Source of the DNA: PALSA-612 sp963742925
GTDB lineage: Bacteria; Actinomycetota; Thermoleophilia; Gaiellales; Gaiellaceae
Direction: 5' to 3'
Assembly (NCBI GenBank): GCA_963742925.1
Contig: CAVUNV010000007.1
Span: forward strand, 124,001 to 188,000
Length of the DNA stretch: 64,000 nucleotides
Of this stretch, positions 1-8,791 are shown piece by piece (the first letter of the stretch is position 1; each line of letters begins with the position of its first letter). A program made the translations under genes and the position numbers. The notes under the pieces are model-generated. The model was given only the letters and a program-made list of their open reading frames with translations, searched no databases and was not told the DNA's origin.

Positions 1-39
1 CCCGAAGGCAGCCGCACGACAAACGGGAGGTATGAACAC

Positions 40-2441
40 ATGAGCGACCAGACAATCGACCGCACGAAGCTCCCGATCCGGCGCCCACCGTTCCAGGGGG
101 TCGTGAAGCGGACGCTCGACGGCTCGCAACCGGACTGGAACTCCATCGCGCCGATCCACGCCCCGGAGGGCGCGCCGAACGTGCTGCTCGTACTGACCGA
201 CGACGCCGGCTTCGGCAATCCGAGCAGCTTCGGCGGGCCGATCAGCACTCCGACGCTGGACCGTCTGGGTGAGGACGGGCTCCGGTACAACCGCTTCCAC
301 ACGACGGCGCTGTGCTCTCCGACGCGGGCGGCACTGATGACCGGGCGCAACCACCATGCCGTCGGCTTCGGGATGGTCGGCGAGTTCGCGGGCCCGTTCC
401 CGGGCTACTCGGCGAACCTGCCCAAGGATTGCATGCCGTTCCCGAAGACCCTGCAGGGGAACGGGTACTCGACCGGCTGCTTCGGCAAATGGCATCTCAC
501 GCCCGACAACATGCAAGGCCCCTCCGGGCCGTTCGACCGCTGGCCGAACGCCGTCGGCTTCGACTACTTCTGGGGCTTCCTGGGCGGCGAGTCCGGCCAG
601 TTCGACCCGGTGATCATCGAGAACAACAGGGCCGTCGGCATCCCGGAGGACGAGGACTTCTACTTCCCGGACGCAATGGCCGACAGGACGATCGAGTGGA
701 TCCACGGCGTGCGCGCCAGCGGCTCGGAGAAGCCGTGGTTCGTCTACTTCGCGCCCGGGGCCAGCCACGCCCCGCATCAGGTGCCGACCGAGTGGTCAGA
801 CAAGTACAAGGGCAAGTTCGACCAGGGCTGGGACAGGCTCCGCGAGGAGACCTTCGCCCGGCAGAAGCAGCTCGGCGTGATCCCGGCCGACGCGGAGCTG
901 ACGCCGCGGTCGGAAGCCATGCCCGCCTGGGACTCGCTCGACGAGACCCACAAGCGTCTCTACTCGCGTCAGATGGAGGTGTACGCCGGCTACTGCGAGA
1001 ACGCGGACTGGAACATCGGGCGCGTGATCGACGCGATCGACGAGATGGGCGAGCTCGACAACACGCTCGTGATCTACATCTGGGGCGACAACGGCGCCAG
1101 CATGGAGGGCTCCCTGACCGGCACGTTCAACGAGCTGACGACGCTGAACGGGATCCCGCTGACCGACGAGCAGCAACTCCAGCTCGTGCTCAAGTGGGGC
1201 GGCTTCGAGGCCTGGGGCACGGACATGCTGGCCCCGCACTACTCCGCAGCCTGGGCCTGGGCCGGCGACTGTCCGTTCCAGTGGGGCAAGCAAGTCGCCT
1301 CGCACCTCGGCGGCACCCGCGACCCGATGATCGTCCACTGGCCGAAGCGGATCGCAGAGAAAGGGCGGCCTTCGCTCGCAGTTCACGCACGTGATCGACG
1401 TCGGCCCGACCATCCTCGAGGCCGTCGGCCTACCGCAACCGACGCACATCGACGGCGTCGAGCAGCAGCCGATGCACGGGACGAGCTTCCTCTTCTCGCT
1501 CGACGACGCGAACGCCCCCGACCGGCACACGCAGCAGTACTTCGAGATCCTCGGCAACCGCGCGATGTACAAGGACGGCTGGTGGCTCGCGTGGATGCTG
1601 CCGCGCATCCCGTGGCAGATCGATCCCGAGACGCTGAAGCGCTTCGCGCCCGGAGTCTGGGATCCCGAGAACGATCCGGTCGAGCTCTACTACCTGCCCG
1701 ACGACTTCACGCAGGCGCAGGAACGTCGCCGACCAGCACCCCGAGAAGGTGGAGGAGCTCAAGAAGCTCTTCTGGGAGGAGGCCGAACGCTACGGCGTGT
1801 TCCCACTGCTCGGAGGACTTACGAGCTTCTTCGGGATGACGCCGCCGATCCCCGCGCAGTCGCAGTTCACCTACTACGGCGACGTCCAGAACGTGGCCTC
1901 GGGGATGATCCCGAGGATCTACAACCACTCGTACACGATCAGCGCCGACCTCGAGGTTCCGGAGGGCGGAGCCGAGGGCGTGATCGTGGCCGAGGCCGAC
2001 CACCTGGGCGGCTTCTCGCTCTTCGTCCAGGACGGCAAGCTCAAGCACACCTACTCGTTCCTCGGCGTGCTCGAGTTCCGGCAGGAGTCGGAGACGCCGC
2101 TGCCGAGCGGACGCGTCAACGTGCGTATGGAGTTCGCAGCCGACGCACCCAAGCCGGCCACGGGCGGCGAGGTCACCCTGTTCGTGAATGACGAGCCGGT
2201 CGGCGGTGGGCGCATGGAGCACACGGTTCCCGGCCGCTTCTCCGGCTACTCCGGCATGGACATCGGCCGCGACAACGGCCTCCCCGTCGACCGGAGCTAC
2301 GCGGACAAGTCGCCGTTCGCGTTCACCGGCACGGTCAAGAAGGTCGTCTTCGACGTCAACCCGCACCTGACCGCCGAGCACGAGCAGGACCTGCACGAGC
2401 ACGCCCAGCAGGCGCTGGCCGCGCACGCGATCAACGCGTAG
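40..2441 (+). CDS. Arylsulfatase (sulfatase family), interrupted by two frameshifts
   Basis: Hydrolyses sulfate esters; formylglycine-dependent sulfatase. Residues about 47-60 hold the metal-binding LTDDAGFG. CSPTRAALMTG carries the C-x-P-x-R signature with the Cys that becomes formylglycine (about residue 92). GYSTGCFGKWHL is the second sulfatase signature (about 142-153). The frame starting at 40 carries real sequence to about 1370, a second frame continues from VGPTILEAVGLP to about 1730, and a third runs from EELKKLFWEEAERYG to the stop at 2441. Both shifts are +1. Joined, it is about 800 residues, matching the long (780-800 aa) sulfatases of actinobacteria with a C-terminal beta-rich domain. 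The start ATG has GGGAGG 8 nt upstream. No signal peptide is evident. Substrate unknown. Confidence 0.85.
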
Positions 2442-2453
2442 GAAGGAAACGAC

Positions 2454-2969
2454 ATGAGCGACGAACACAAAGATGTGGTGATCGCGGCGTACCTCTTCGA
2501 GGATCTCGCCAAGCAGGACTTCGACGCGGTGCTGAAGCTCGCCGAGGACAAGACGATCACGGTCGAAGGCGTCGTCCTCGTCCAGAAGGACGCAGACGGC
2601 GAGGTCCACGTACAGGAGACGGGCGACCACCTGGGCCGAAAAGGCGCGAAGGTCGGCGGAGGGGTTGGGCTGGTGGTCGGTCTGTTCGCACCGCCGCTCC
2701 TGGCCGCGACCGCGGTCGGAGCCGCCGCCGGTGCCGTGGCGGGCAAGTTCGCCAAGCACCGGCTCGAGAGCGGCATCGGAGACAAGATGGACGCCGCGCT
2801 GCCGCCCGGCTCCGGAGGCGTGATCGCCGTGTACGACTCGGACGGCCACGACGCGGTCGACGCGGCGCTCGCCAACGCCGTGAAGAAATCGGTGGCGCAG
2901 ATCGACGGCACGAGCGCGAAGGAGCTCAAGGCCGGACTGGCAGAGGCTCAGGCCGGGATGGGCGGTTGA
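2454..2969 (+). CDS. DUF1269-type protein with glycine/alanine-rich hydrophobic segment
   Basis: 171 residues. The N-terminal half (VVIAAYLFEDLAKQDFDAVLKLAED...VEGVVLVQKDADGEVHVQETGDH) resembles DUF1269 proteins. It is followed by a Gly/Ala-rich hydrophobic stretch (about residues 68-100: GGGVGLVVGLFAPPLLAAT) that could insert in a membrane, then a DxDGHDAVDAALANA segment. AAGGAA lies upstream of the ATG, 12 nt after the sulfatase stop. It overlaps the next gene by 4 nt (TTGA), so the two are probably co-translated. Function unknown; family assignment is by pattern recognition. Confidence 0.7.
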   Translation: MSDEHKDVVIAAYLFEDLAKQDFDAVLKLAEDKTITVEGVVLVQKDADGEVHVQETGDHLGRKGAKVGGGVGLVVGLFAPPLLAATAVGAAAGAVAGKFAKHRLESGIGDKMDAALPPGSGGVIAVYDSDGHDAVDAALANAVKKSVAQIDGTSAKELKAGLAEAQAGMGG

Positions 2970-3574
2970 CCGACGTCGATCCGGCACCGGACGTGAGCTC
3001 GGAGGAGGAGAAGCCCGCCTCGAAGCGGGAGCGCGCGCGCCATGCCGCGCACAAGGGGGAGAGCTGGTTCGGCTACGGCTGGTTCATGTCGCTCGGCACG
3101 ATTCTCCCGCTGATCGTCTTCATCATCGGCTACGTCGTGAACGTGACGCTCGTCGGCGCGCCGCTCGCCAGGCGGATCTACCGGTTCGGGATCTGGCTCG
3201 CGACGCTCGGACAGGAGCCGCCGGGCAAGGACAAGCTCGACGCACGCATGGAGGCGCAGAAGGCCAAGAAGGCGGCTGACCAGGCGGCGGGCAAGAAGTC
3301 GCTGTTCGAGCGGATCGTGCACTACTCGCCGCCCGAGGTGCTCGAGCGGCGCGGACGGCCCGTGGGGATGACGATGCGCGTCGTCTGGTTCGTGCTCGTC
3401 GGCTGGTGGCTCGGGGTGATCTGGGTGATCGTCTCGTGGGGCCTCTTCCTGCTCCCGTACCCGATGCTCGACACGGTTGCGGCGCTCCTCGCCAAGCTGC
3501 CGAGCGTGATGACGCTCGCCATGCCCGACACCGCCGGGAGCCACGGTGATCCGGCGGCCGACGCGTTAACGTAG
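2966..3574 (+). CDS. Small integral membrane protein, YccF-like C-terminal half
   Basis: 202 residues from a TTG that overlaps the upstream TGA (TTGA), implying translational coupling. A charged N-terminus is followed by a hydrophobic helix at about residues 38-60 (TILPLIVFIIGYVVNVTLVG) and a second hydrophobic block near 135-190 (VVWFVLVGWWLGVIWVIVSW, then LFLLPYPMLDTVAALLAKL). The GWWLGVIWVIVSW pattern recalls YccF-domain membrane proteins. The loop between is Lys/Ala-rich and probably cytoplasmic. Role unknown; pairing with a DUF1269 protein suggests an envelope or stress function (inference). Confidence 0.65.
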   Translation: MTDVDPAPDVSSEEEKPASKRERARHAAHKGESWFGYGWFMSLGTILPLIVFIIGYVVNVTLVGAPLARRIYRFGIWLATLGQEPPGKDKLDARMEAQKAKKAADQAAGKKSLFERIVHYSPPEVLERRGRPVGMTMRVVWFVLVGWWLGVIWVIVSWGLFLLPYPMLDTVAALLAKLPSVMTLAMPDTAGSHGDPAADALT

Positions 3575-3578
3575 CCCC

Positions 3579-4427
3579 GTGACCGCCGTGCTGATGAGAG
3601 GAGCGCCGCTCGCGGAGCGGGTGCGGGCGCAGGTGCGGGAGGACGCCGCCGGGCTCGGCGCCGTCGGCCTCGCGACCGTCCTCGTCGGCGACGATCCCGC
3701 GTCGCACGTCTACGTGTCCAAGAAGCACGAGGCTGCCGTGGGGGACGGTCTGCAGAGCTTCGACCGCCGCCTCCCGGACGACGTGTCCCAGGAGGAGCTG
3801 CTCGCGGTCATCTCCGAGCTGAACGGGAACGACGAGGTCGACGGCGTCCTCGTCCAGCTGCCCCTGCCCGCGCACATCGACGAGGAGGCCGTGCTCCGCG
3901 CGGTCGAGCCGATCAAGGACGTGGACGGCTTCCATCCGTTCAACGCGGGCCGGCTCTACGCCGGGCATCCGACCTTCGTCCCGGCGACGCCGCTCGGGAT
4001 CATGGCGCTGCTCGAGGAGCACGGCATCGCGCTCGAGGGCGCGCGGGCCGTCGTCGTCGGCCGCAGCACGATCGTCGGCAAGCCGATCGCCCACCTCCTG
4101 CTCGGCGCCAACGCCACGGTGACGATCTGCCACTCGCGGACACACGACCTGGCCGGCGAGACGCGGGCGGCCGACGTGCTCGTGGTCGGAATCGGCAAGG
4201 CCGGCCTGGTCACGCCCGACATGGTCAAGGAGGGCGCCGCGGTCGTGGACGTCGGCATCACCCGCACCGAGGCCGGGCTCGCCGGCGACGTCGATCCCGA
4301 GGTCGCCGAGGTGGCCGCGTTCCTCACGCCGGTGCCGGGCGGGGTCGGGCCGATGACGATCGCCATGCTCCTGCGCAACACGATTCAGGCGGCGCGCTAC
4401 CGCCGGAATCTGCTTGCGTTTCCCTAG
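3579..4427 (+). CDS. folD: Methylenetetrahydrofolate dehydrogenase / methenyl-THF cyclohydrolase
   Basis: Bifunctional cytosolic enzyme of one-carbon metabolism, interconverting 5,10-methylene- and 10-formyl-THF with NADP(H). 282 residues, the usual FolD length. Visible signatures: YVSKKHEA with the catalytic Lys, DGVLVQLPLPAHID, KDVDGFHPFNAG, the Rossmann segment VVVGRSTIVGKPIAHLLL, and the C-terminal PVPGGVGPMTIAMLLRNT. The GTG start lies 6 nt after TAACGT (3567-3572), which looks like a -10 box of a leaderless mRNA, and only 4 nt after the preceding stop. No Shine-Dalgarno is visible. Confidence 0.97.
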   Translation: MTAVLMRGAPLAERVRAQVREDAAGLGAVGLATVLVGDDPASHVYVSKKHEAAVGDGLQSFDRRLPDDVSQEELLAVISELNGNDEVDGVLVQLPLPAHIDEEAVLRAVEPIKDVDGFHPFNAGRLYAGHPTFVPATPLGIMALLEEHGIALEGARAVVVGRSTIVGKPIAHLLLGANATVTICHSRTHDLAGETRAADVLVVGIGKAGLVTPDMVKEGAAVVDVGITRTEAGLAGDVDPEVAEVAAFLTPVPGGVGPMTIAMLLRNTIQAARYRRNLLAFP

Positions 4428-4443
4428 GGCGCTTCGTTACAGT
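4414..4443 (+). promoter_or_regulatory. Probable promoter of the cold-shock gene
   Basis: TTGCGT (4414-4419) and TACAGT (4438-4443) with an 18-nt spacer, the -35 lying inside the end of folD. Initiation near 4450 would leave a roughly 60-nt 5' leader before the TTG start, as is common for csp mRNAs. Prediction only. Confidence 0.5.
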
Positions 4444-4511
4444 GGCCGCGCTCAAGACCATGTACGGCGGCTCGGTGCCCGGGCCGTCGTCTGATGTTCA
4501 AGGAGGACGAG

Positions 4512-4718
4512 TTGGCTCAGGGCACCGTGAAGTGGTTTTCCAATGAGAAGGGTTACGGCTTCATCGAGCGCGAGGAAGGCGACGACGTGTTCGTCCACTT
4601 CACCGCGATCAACATGGAGGGGTACAAGACGCTGACCGAAGGCCAGCGGGTCGAGTTCGAGGTCGTGCAGGGCGACAAGGGCCTGCAGGCGGCCAACGTC
4701 CAGGCAGCAGCCGCCTGA
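4512..4718 (+). CDS. Cold-shock domain protein (CspA family)
   Basis: About 68 residues; single-stranded nucleic-acid-binding OB fold that unwinds mRNA structure. RNP1 is KGYGFIE and RNP2 is VFVHF, within AQGTVKWFSNEKGYGF. The TTG at 4512 is preferred over the upstream in-frame ATG at 4494: it gives the canonical (M)AQGTVKWF N-terminus and is preceded by AAGGAGG (4500-4506) at proper spacing, while the ATG would put that Shine-Dalgarno inside the coding region. A strong terminator follows 22 nt after the stop, so it is probably monocistronic. Confidence 0.95.
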   Translation: MAQGTVKWFSNEKGYGFIEREEGDDVFVHFTAINMEGYKTLTEGQRVEFEVVQGDKGLQAANVQAAAA

Positions 4719-4740
4719 CCTTCCCTTTGGGTCGTGTTCT

Positions 4741-4770
4741 ACGGGCCCCGGAAGGGGCCCGTTTCATTTT
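4741..4770 (+). terminator. Rho-independent terminator after the csp gene
   Basis: Perfect 9-bp stem ACGGGCCCC / GGGGCCCGT (4741-4749 with 4754-4762), GGAA tetraloop, then TTCATTTT. Confidence 0.9.
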
Positions 4771-4784
4771 GCGAGGATGACGAC

Positions 4785-5067
4785 ATGGCGATCACGAGAG
4801 AAGACGTTCTCCACGTAGCCCGGCTCGCGCGGCTGGAGCTCGTCCGACGAGGAGGTCGAGCTGATGCGCGAGCAGCTGTCCGCGATCCTGGAGGCGGTCG
4901 GCAAGGTGGCCGAGCTCGACCTCGAGGGTGTCGAGCCGACGGCGCACCCGCTCGATCTCGTCAACGTGCTCGCCGAAGACGAGCCGCGCCCCTCGCTCTC
5001 GCGGGAGGAGGCGCTCGCGAACGCCCCCGACCCCGAGGACGGCTTCTTCGGGGTGCCCGCCGTATGA
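4785..5067 (+). CDS. gatC: Asp/Glu-tRNA(Asn/Gln) amidotransferase subunit C, one frameshift
   Basis: Small scaffold subunit of GatCAB, which amidates mischarged Glu-tRNA(Gln) and Asp-tRNA(Asn). The N-terminus MAITREDVLHVARLARLEL is in one frame; the rest (SDEEVELMREQLSAILEAV, then KVAELDLEGVEPTAHP, ending DPEDGFFGVPAV) is in the +1 frame. One extra base near 4842 accounts for it: removing it restores LEL-SDEEVELM. Corrected length is about 93 aa, normal for GatC. The stop TGA overlaps the gatA ATG (ATGA). Because the gene is normally essential where Gln- or Asn-RS is missing, sequencing error is the favoured explanation. Confidence 0.9.
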
Positions 5068-6477
5068 CGATCGACACGCTCCGCCTGACCGCCGAGGACG
5101 CGACCGGCCTGCTCGAGCGCGGCGAGGTGTCGTCCCGGGAGCTCCACGAGGCGTACCTCGAGGCGATCGCGGCCCGCGACGGCGAGCTGCACGCGTATCT
5201 GCGGACGCTGCCCGCGGAGTCCGGCGAAGGCGTTCCCGTGGCCTTCAAGGATCTGATCTCGACGAAGGGCGTCGAGACGACGGCGGGCTCCAGGATCCTC
5301 GAGGGCTACCGGCCGGTCTTCGACGCGACGGTGGCGTCGCGCTGCTACGAGCGGGGGCTGAGCCTGCTCGGCAAGACGAACATGGACGAGTTCGCGATGG
5401 GCTCGTCCACCGAGAACTCGGCGTACGGGCCGACGCATGAACCCGTGGGACCCCGGCCGCGTGCCGGGCGGGTCGTCGGGCGGCTCGGCGGCGGCGGTCG
5501 CGGGCGGGCTCGCGCCGTGGGCGCTCGGCTCCGACACGGGCGGGTCGATCAAGCAGCCGGCCGCGCTCTGCGGGATCGTCGGCCTGCGACCGACCTACGG
5601 CACCGTGTCGCGCTACGGCATCGTCGCCTTCGCCTCGAGCCTCGACCAGGTCGGCCCCCTGACCAGGACGGTGCGGGACTGCGCGCTCCTCTACCGGATC
5701 ATCGCCGGCCGCGATCCCTGCGACTCGACCACCGTCGAGCTTCCCGAGCCGGTCGCGATCCCCGAGGCGACCGATCTGGCCGGGCTCCGCGTCGGCGTGC
5801 CGCGGCAGCTGAACGAGGCGGAGGGGATCGAGCCGGGCGTGAAGGAGGCGGTCGCGCGGCGATCGCGCTCTGCGGCGAGCTCGGCGCTGAGGTCGACGAG
5901 TGCGAGCTGCCGCTGTCGGTCGAGTACGGGCTGCCCTGCTACTACCTGATCGCCCCGGCGGAGGCATCGTCGAACCTGGCCCGCTACGACGGCGTTCGCT
6001 ACGGCCACCGCTCCTCGGTCGACGGCGATCTCGGCGCGCTCTACGAGCGCACCCGTCACGACGGCTTCGGCGACGAGCCGAAGCGCCGGATCATGCTCGG
6101 CACCTACGCGCTCTCGGCCGGGTACTACGACGCCTTCTACGGCCAGGCGCAGAAGGTGCGGACGATCATCCGCGACGAGTTCGCCGCGGCGCTGCGAGCG
6201 CTTCGACGTGCTCGTCAGCCCGACCTCGCCGACGGTGGCGTTCCGGCTCGGCGAGAAGACCGCGAACCCGCTCGCCATGTACCTCTCGGACGTGCTCGCG
6301 ATTCCGCCCAACATGGCCGGCCTGCCCGGGCTCTCGATCCCGTGCGGCCTCTCGGAGGGCCTGCCGGTCGGTCTCCAGCTCGTCGGCCCGCAGTTCTCCG
6401 AGAACCTGCTCTTCCGCGTCGGCCACGCGCTCGAGCAGGCGATCGGCTTCGACACCGTCCCGGAGCGCCTGCGGTGA
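5064..6477 (+). CDS. gatA: Asp/Glu-tRNA(Asn/Gln) amidotransferase subunit A, three frameshifts
   Basis: Amidase-signature subunit that releases ammonia from glutamine. Ordered motifs across frames: FKDLISTKGVETTAGS (catalytic Lys), GKTNMDEFAMGSSTENSAYG, then after a shift near 5435 NPWDPGRVPGGSSGGSAAAV (cis-Ser) and LGSDTGGSIKQPAALCG (Ser nucleophile). After a shift near 5855 comes LGAEVDECELPLSVEYG, and after a shift near 6195 ERFDVLVSPTSPTVAF to the end. Joined length about 470 aa, typical of GatA. Starts by ATGA overlap with gatC and overlaps gatB by GTGA. Every conserved active-site motif survives, so the breaks look like single-base sequence errors rather than decay. Confidence 0.93.
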
Positions 6478-8114
6478 CCTGGGAGACGATCATCGGGCTG
6501 GAGATCCACGCCCACTCGAAGACGCAGACGAAGATGTTCTGCCGGTGCGAGACCGGCTTCGGGGAGGAGCCGAACACGCGCACCTGCCCGGTGTGCCTCG
6601 CCCATCCCGGGACGCTGCCGGTGCCGAACCGGGCGGCGGTCGACTGGACGATCAAGCTCGGGCTCGCGCTCGGCTGCGAGATCGCCCCGCGCGCCGTCTT
6701 CCACCGGAAGAACTACTTCTATCCGGACCTGCCCAAGGGGTACCAGATCTCCCAGTACGACGAGCCGCTCTGCGTCGACGGCCGCTTCACCGTTCCCGGC
6801 GACGGCGGCGACCTCGTGGTCGGGATCGTTCGCGCGCATCTCGAGGAGGACGCGGCGAAGACGGTGCATCTCGAGGGAGCCGGTGGCCGCATCGTCGGCG
6901 CGACGCGCTCGCTCGTCGACTTCAACCGCGGCGGCACGCCGCTCGTCGAGATCGTCACGCAGCCCGACCTGCGCTCGGCCGAGGAGGCGCGACGGTTCCT
7001 GCAGCTCCTGCGCCAGACGATCGTCGAGCTCGGCATCTCGGACGCGGAGATGGAGAAGGGGACGCTGCGCTGCGACGCCAACGTGTCGGTCCGCGAGGTG
7101 GGGGAGGAGGGCTACCGGACGCGCTGGGAGCTGAAGAACATGAACTCGTTCAGCTTCATCGCCCGCGGCATCGAGGCCGCCGTCCGCGCGCAGATCGCGC
7201 TGCACGAGGCGGGGGAGGCGGTCGTCCAGGAGACGTACGACTACGACGCGGGCGCCGACACGCTGACGCCGCACCGCTCGAAGGAGGAGGCCGAGGACTA
7301 CCGCTACTTCCCCGAGCCCGACCTGGTGCCGGTCGAGCCGGAGCCTGCGCTCGTCGAGCGGCTGCGCGGCGAGCTGCCGGAGCTGCCGGGTGGGCGGATT
7401 CACCGGCATGCACAGGAGCTCGGGGCCGGCGATGCGTGGGCGCTCGTCACGACCGATCGGGAGCGCGACTACGCGGAGCTCGTGCGCGCAGGCGTCCCGC
7501 CACGCTCTGCCTTCAACTTCGTCATGAACCAGCCGATTCCGAACGGCGCGAACCTCGCCGAGCTCGCGAGGATCGCGAACGCCACCGACCTCACGCGCGC
7601 AAGCCTCCAAGCCGCGGTGGCTGCCAGCGCAACCCCGGGGTTCTCGGCCGACGCGTATCTGCAGGAGACGACCGTGAGCGACAGCGCGGAGCTCGAGCCG
7701 CTGATCGATCGGATCCTGGCCGCCAACCCCGGCCAGGTCGCGGCTTACCGTGGCGGCAAGGAGGGCCTGCTCGGCTTCTTCGTCGGCCAGGCGATGAAGG
7801 AGACCGGCGGCAAGGCGAACCCGAAGGTGCTGAACGAGCTGATCCGTGAGAAGCTGAAGCGCGTGAACGAGGCGATCGTCGGCGAGGCGAACGAGATCCT
7901 GCGCGGCAAGGGCTACAAGGAGGCCCACCTCGCCGTGTTCTCGACGCCGATGCCGACCAAGCTCCTGATCAAGGGCACGAAGATCGGCAGCCCCTTTGCC
8001 GACTCGCCCGAGACCGTCCTCCGCGCCGTGCGCGAGTGCGTCCCGACGGCGGAGGATCTCGGCCGCCACACGATCACCCCGACCGAGCTCCGCGCCTGCC
8101 TCGAGCGCACCTGA
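6474..8114 (+). CDS. gatB: Asp/Glu-tRNA(Asn/Gln) amidotransferase subunit B
   Basis: Intact, 546 residues from a GTG that overlaps the gatA stop (GTGA). Starts VTWETIIGLEIHAHSKTQTKMFC, the standard GatB N-terminus. Contains CRCETG...NTRTCPVCLAHPG (zinc-type Cys), FHRKNYFYPDLPKGYQISQY, ELKNMNSFSF and a C-terminal YqeY-like tail (LIREKLKRVNEAI...). GatB binds the tRNA 3' end and phosphorylates/activates the mischarged Glu or Asp for ammonia delivered from GatA. The same frame is open far upstream only because pieces of the frameshifted gatC and gatA fall into it. Confidence 0.97.
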   Translation: MTWETIIGLEIHAHSKTQTKMFCRCETGFGEEPNTRTCPVCLAHPGTLPVPNRAAVDWTIKLGLALGCEIAPRAVFHRKNYFYPDLPKGYQISQYDEPLCVDGRFTVPGDGGDLVVGIVRAHLEEDAAKTVHLEGAGGRIVGATRSLVDFNRGGTPLVEIVTQPDLRSAEEARRFLQLLRQTIVELGISDAEMEKGTLRCDANVSVREVGEEGYRTRWELKNMNSFSFIARGIEAAVRAQIALHEAGEAVVQETYDYDAGADTLTPHRSKEEAEDYRYFPEPDLVPVEPEPALVERLRGELPELPGGRIHRHAQELGAGDAWALVTTDRERDYAELVRAGVPPRSAFNFVMNQPIPNGANLAELARIANATDLTRASLQAAVAASATPGFSADAYLQETTVSDSAELEPLIDRILAANPGQVAAYRGGKEGLLGFFVGQAMKETGGKANPKVLNELIREKLKRVNEAIVGEANEILRGKGYKEAHLAVFSTPMPTKLLIKGTKIGSPFADSPETVLRAVRECVPTAEDLGRHTITPTELRACLERT

Positions 8115-8130
8115 CTGCGCGGGCCACCAG

Positions 8131-8230
8131 CGCCTGACCCTGCTCCTTAACAGGGTCTGACCCTCCTCCGGCACCTGCTCTGGCACCGCTCTGACCCTGC
8201 TCTGACCAGCGTCAGGCACCTGCCAGAGAC
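8131..8230. repeat. Intergenic tract of degenerate GACCCTG / GCACCTGCTC repeats
   Basis: Between convergent gatB and the YqgE gene lies a tract built from repeated words: CTGACCCTGCTC occurs twice, GGTCTGACCCTCCTC once, and GCACCTGC-type words twice. No ORF. Function unknown; see findings. Confidence 0.6.
8136..8157. terminator. Inverted repeat between convergent genes, possible bidirectional terminator
   Basis: GACCCTG (8136-8142), 8-nt loop CTCCTTAA, CAGGGTC (8151-8157). Perfect 7-bp stem, 22 nt past the gatB stop, but with no T-tract. Confidence 0.4.
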
Positions 8231-8245
8231 CCGGAGAGCTCAGCG

Positions 8246-8791
8246 TCAGTTCGCGGACGGATCCTCGGGCATGAGCGCGAGCACGCGGTAGGTGCCGCCC
8301 TTGCGCCGCAGCACGGAGCCGAACAGGTCGTCGCCCGGCTCCGGGAACAGGTCGACGCCTTCCGCCGGCTCGACGAGCCACGACTCCTCTTCGAGCTCCG
8401 CCTCGAGCTGGCCCGGCCCCCAGCCGGAGTAGCCGGCGAACACGCGCGCGCGCCGGATCGCACCGGCGAGCTCCTCGAGGTCGTCGTCGCTCGACGCGAA
8501 GCCCACGTCCCCGACGACGAGACCGGCAGCCGCGCCCGGATCCTCGAACTCGGCCAGCACGAGCACGGCCTCCGGCTGCACCGGCCCGCCCACGTGCACG
8601 CGCGAGCCCTCACCGGCCGCGACCGCGAGCGACGGCACCGCCTCGCCCACCGTCACGTCGGCCGGACGGTTCAGCACGAGCCCCATCGCACCCTCCTCAC
8701 CGTGCTCGCCCACGAGCACGACCGTCCGCCGGAAGTTCGGATCGAACAACGCCGGCGTGGCCAGGAGCAGACGACCCTTGAGGGAGGTCAC
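8246..8791 (-). CDS. YqgE/AlgH family protein
   Basis: 181 residues, matching YqgE/AlgH (DUF179) length. Family features: N-terminal LKGRLLLATPALFDPNFRRTVVLVGEHGEEGAMGLVLNRP and central VHVGGPVQPEAVLVLAE, then VFAGYSGWGPGQLEAELEEESWLV (the GYSGWGPGQLE core is diagnostic). Biochemical role is unsettled in the literature. The GTG start immediately follows the stop of the upstream permease gene, so it is probably the last gene of the ABC-transporter transcript. Confidence 0.95.
   Translation of the reverse strand: MTSLKGRLLLATPALFDPNFRRTVVLVGEHGEEGAMGLVLNRPADVTVGEAVPSLAVAAGEGSRVHVGGPVQPEAVLVLAEFEDPGAAAGLVVGDVGFASSDDDLEELAGAIRRARVFAGYSGWGPGQLEAELEEESWLVEPAEGVDLFPEPGDDLFGSVLRRKGGTYRVLALMPEDPSAN

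Noticed and set aside
4734..8114. A 1126-residue open frame spanning gatC, gatA and gatB
   Set aside because: It joins out-of-frame pieces of broken gatC and gatA to real gatB; gatB starts at GTG 6474.
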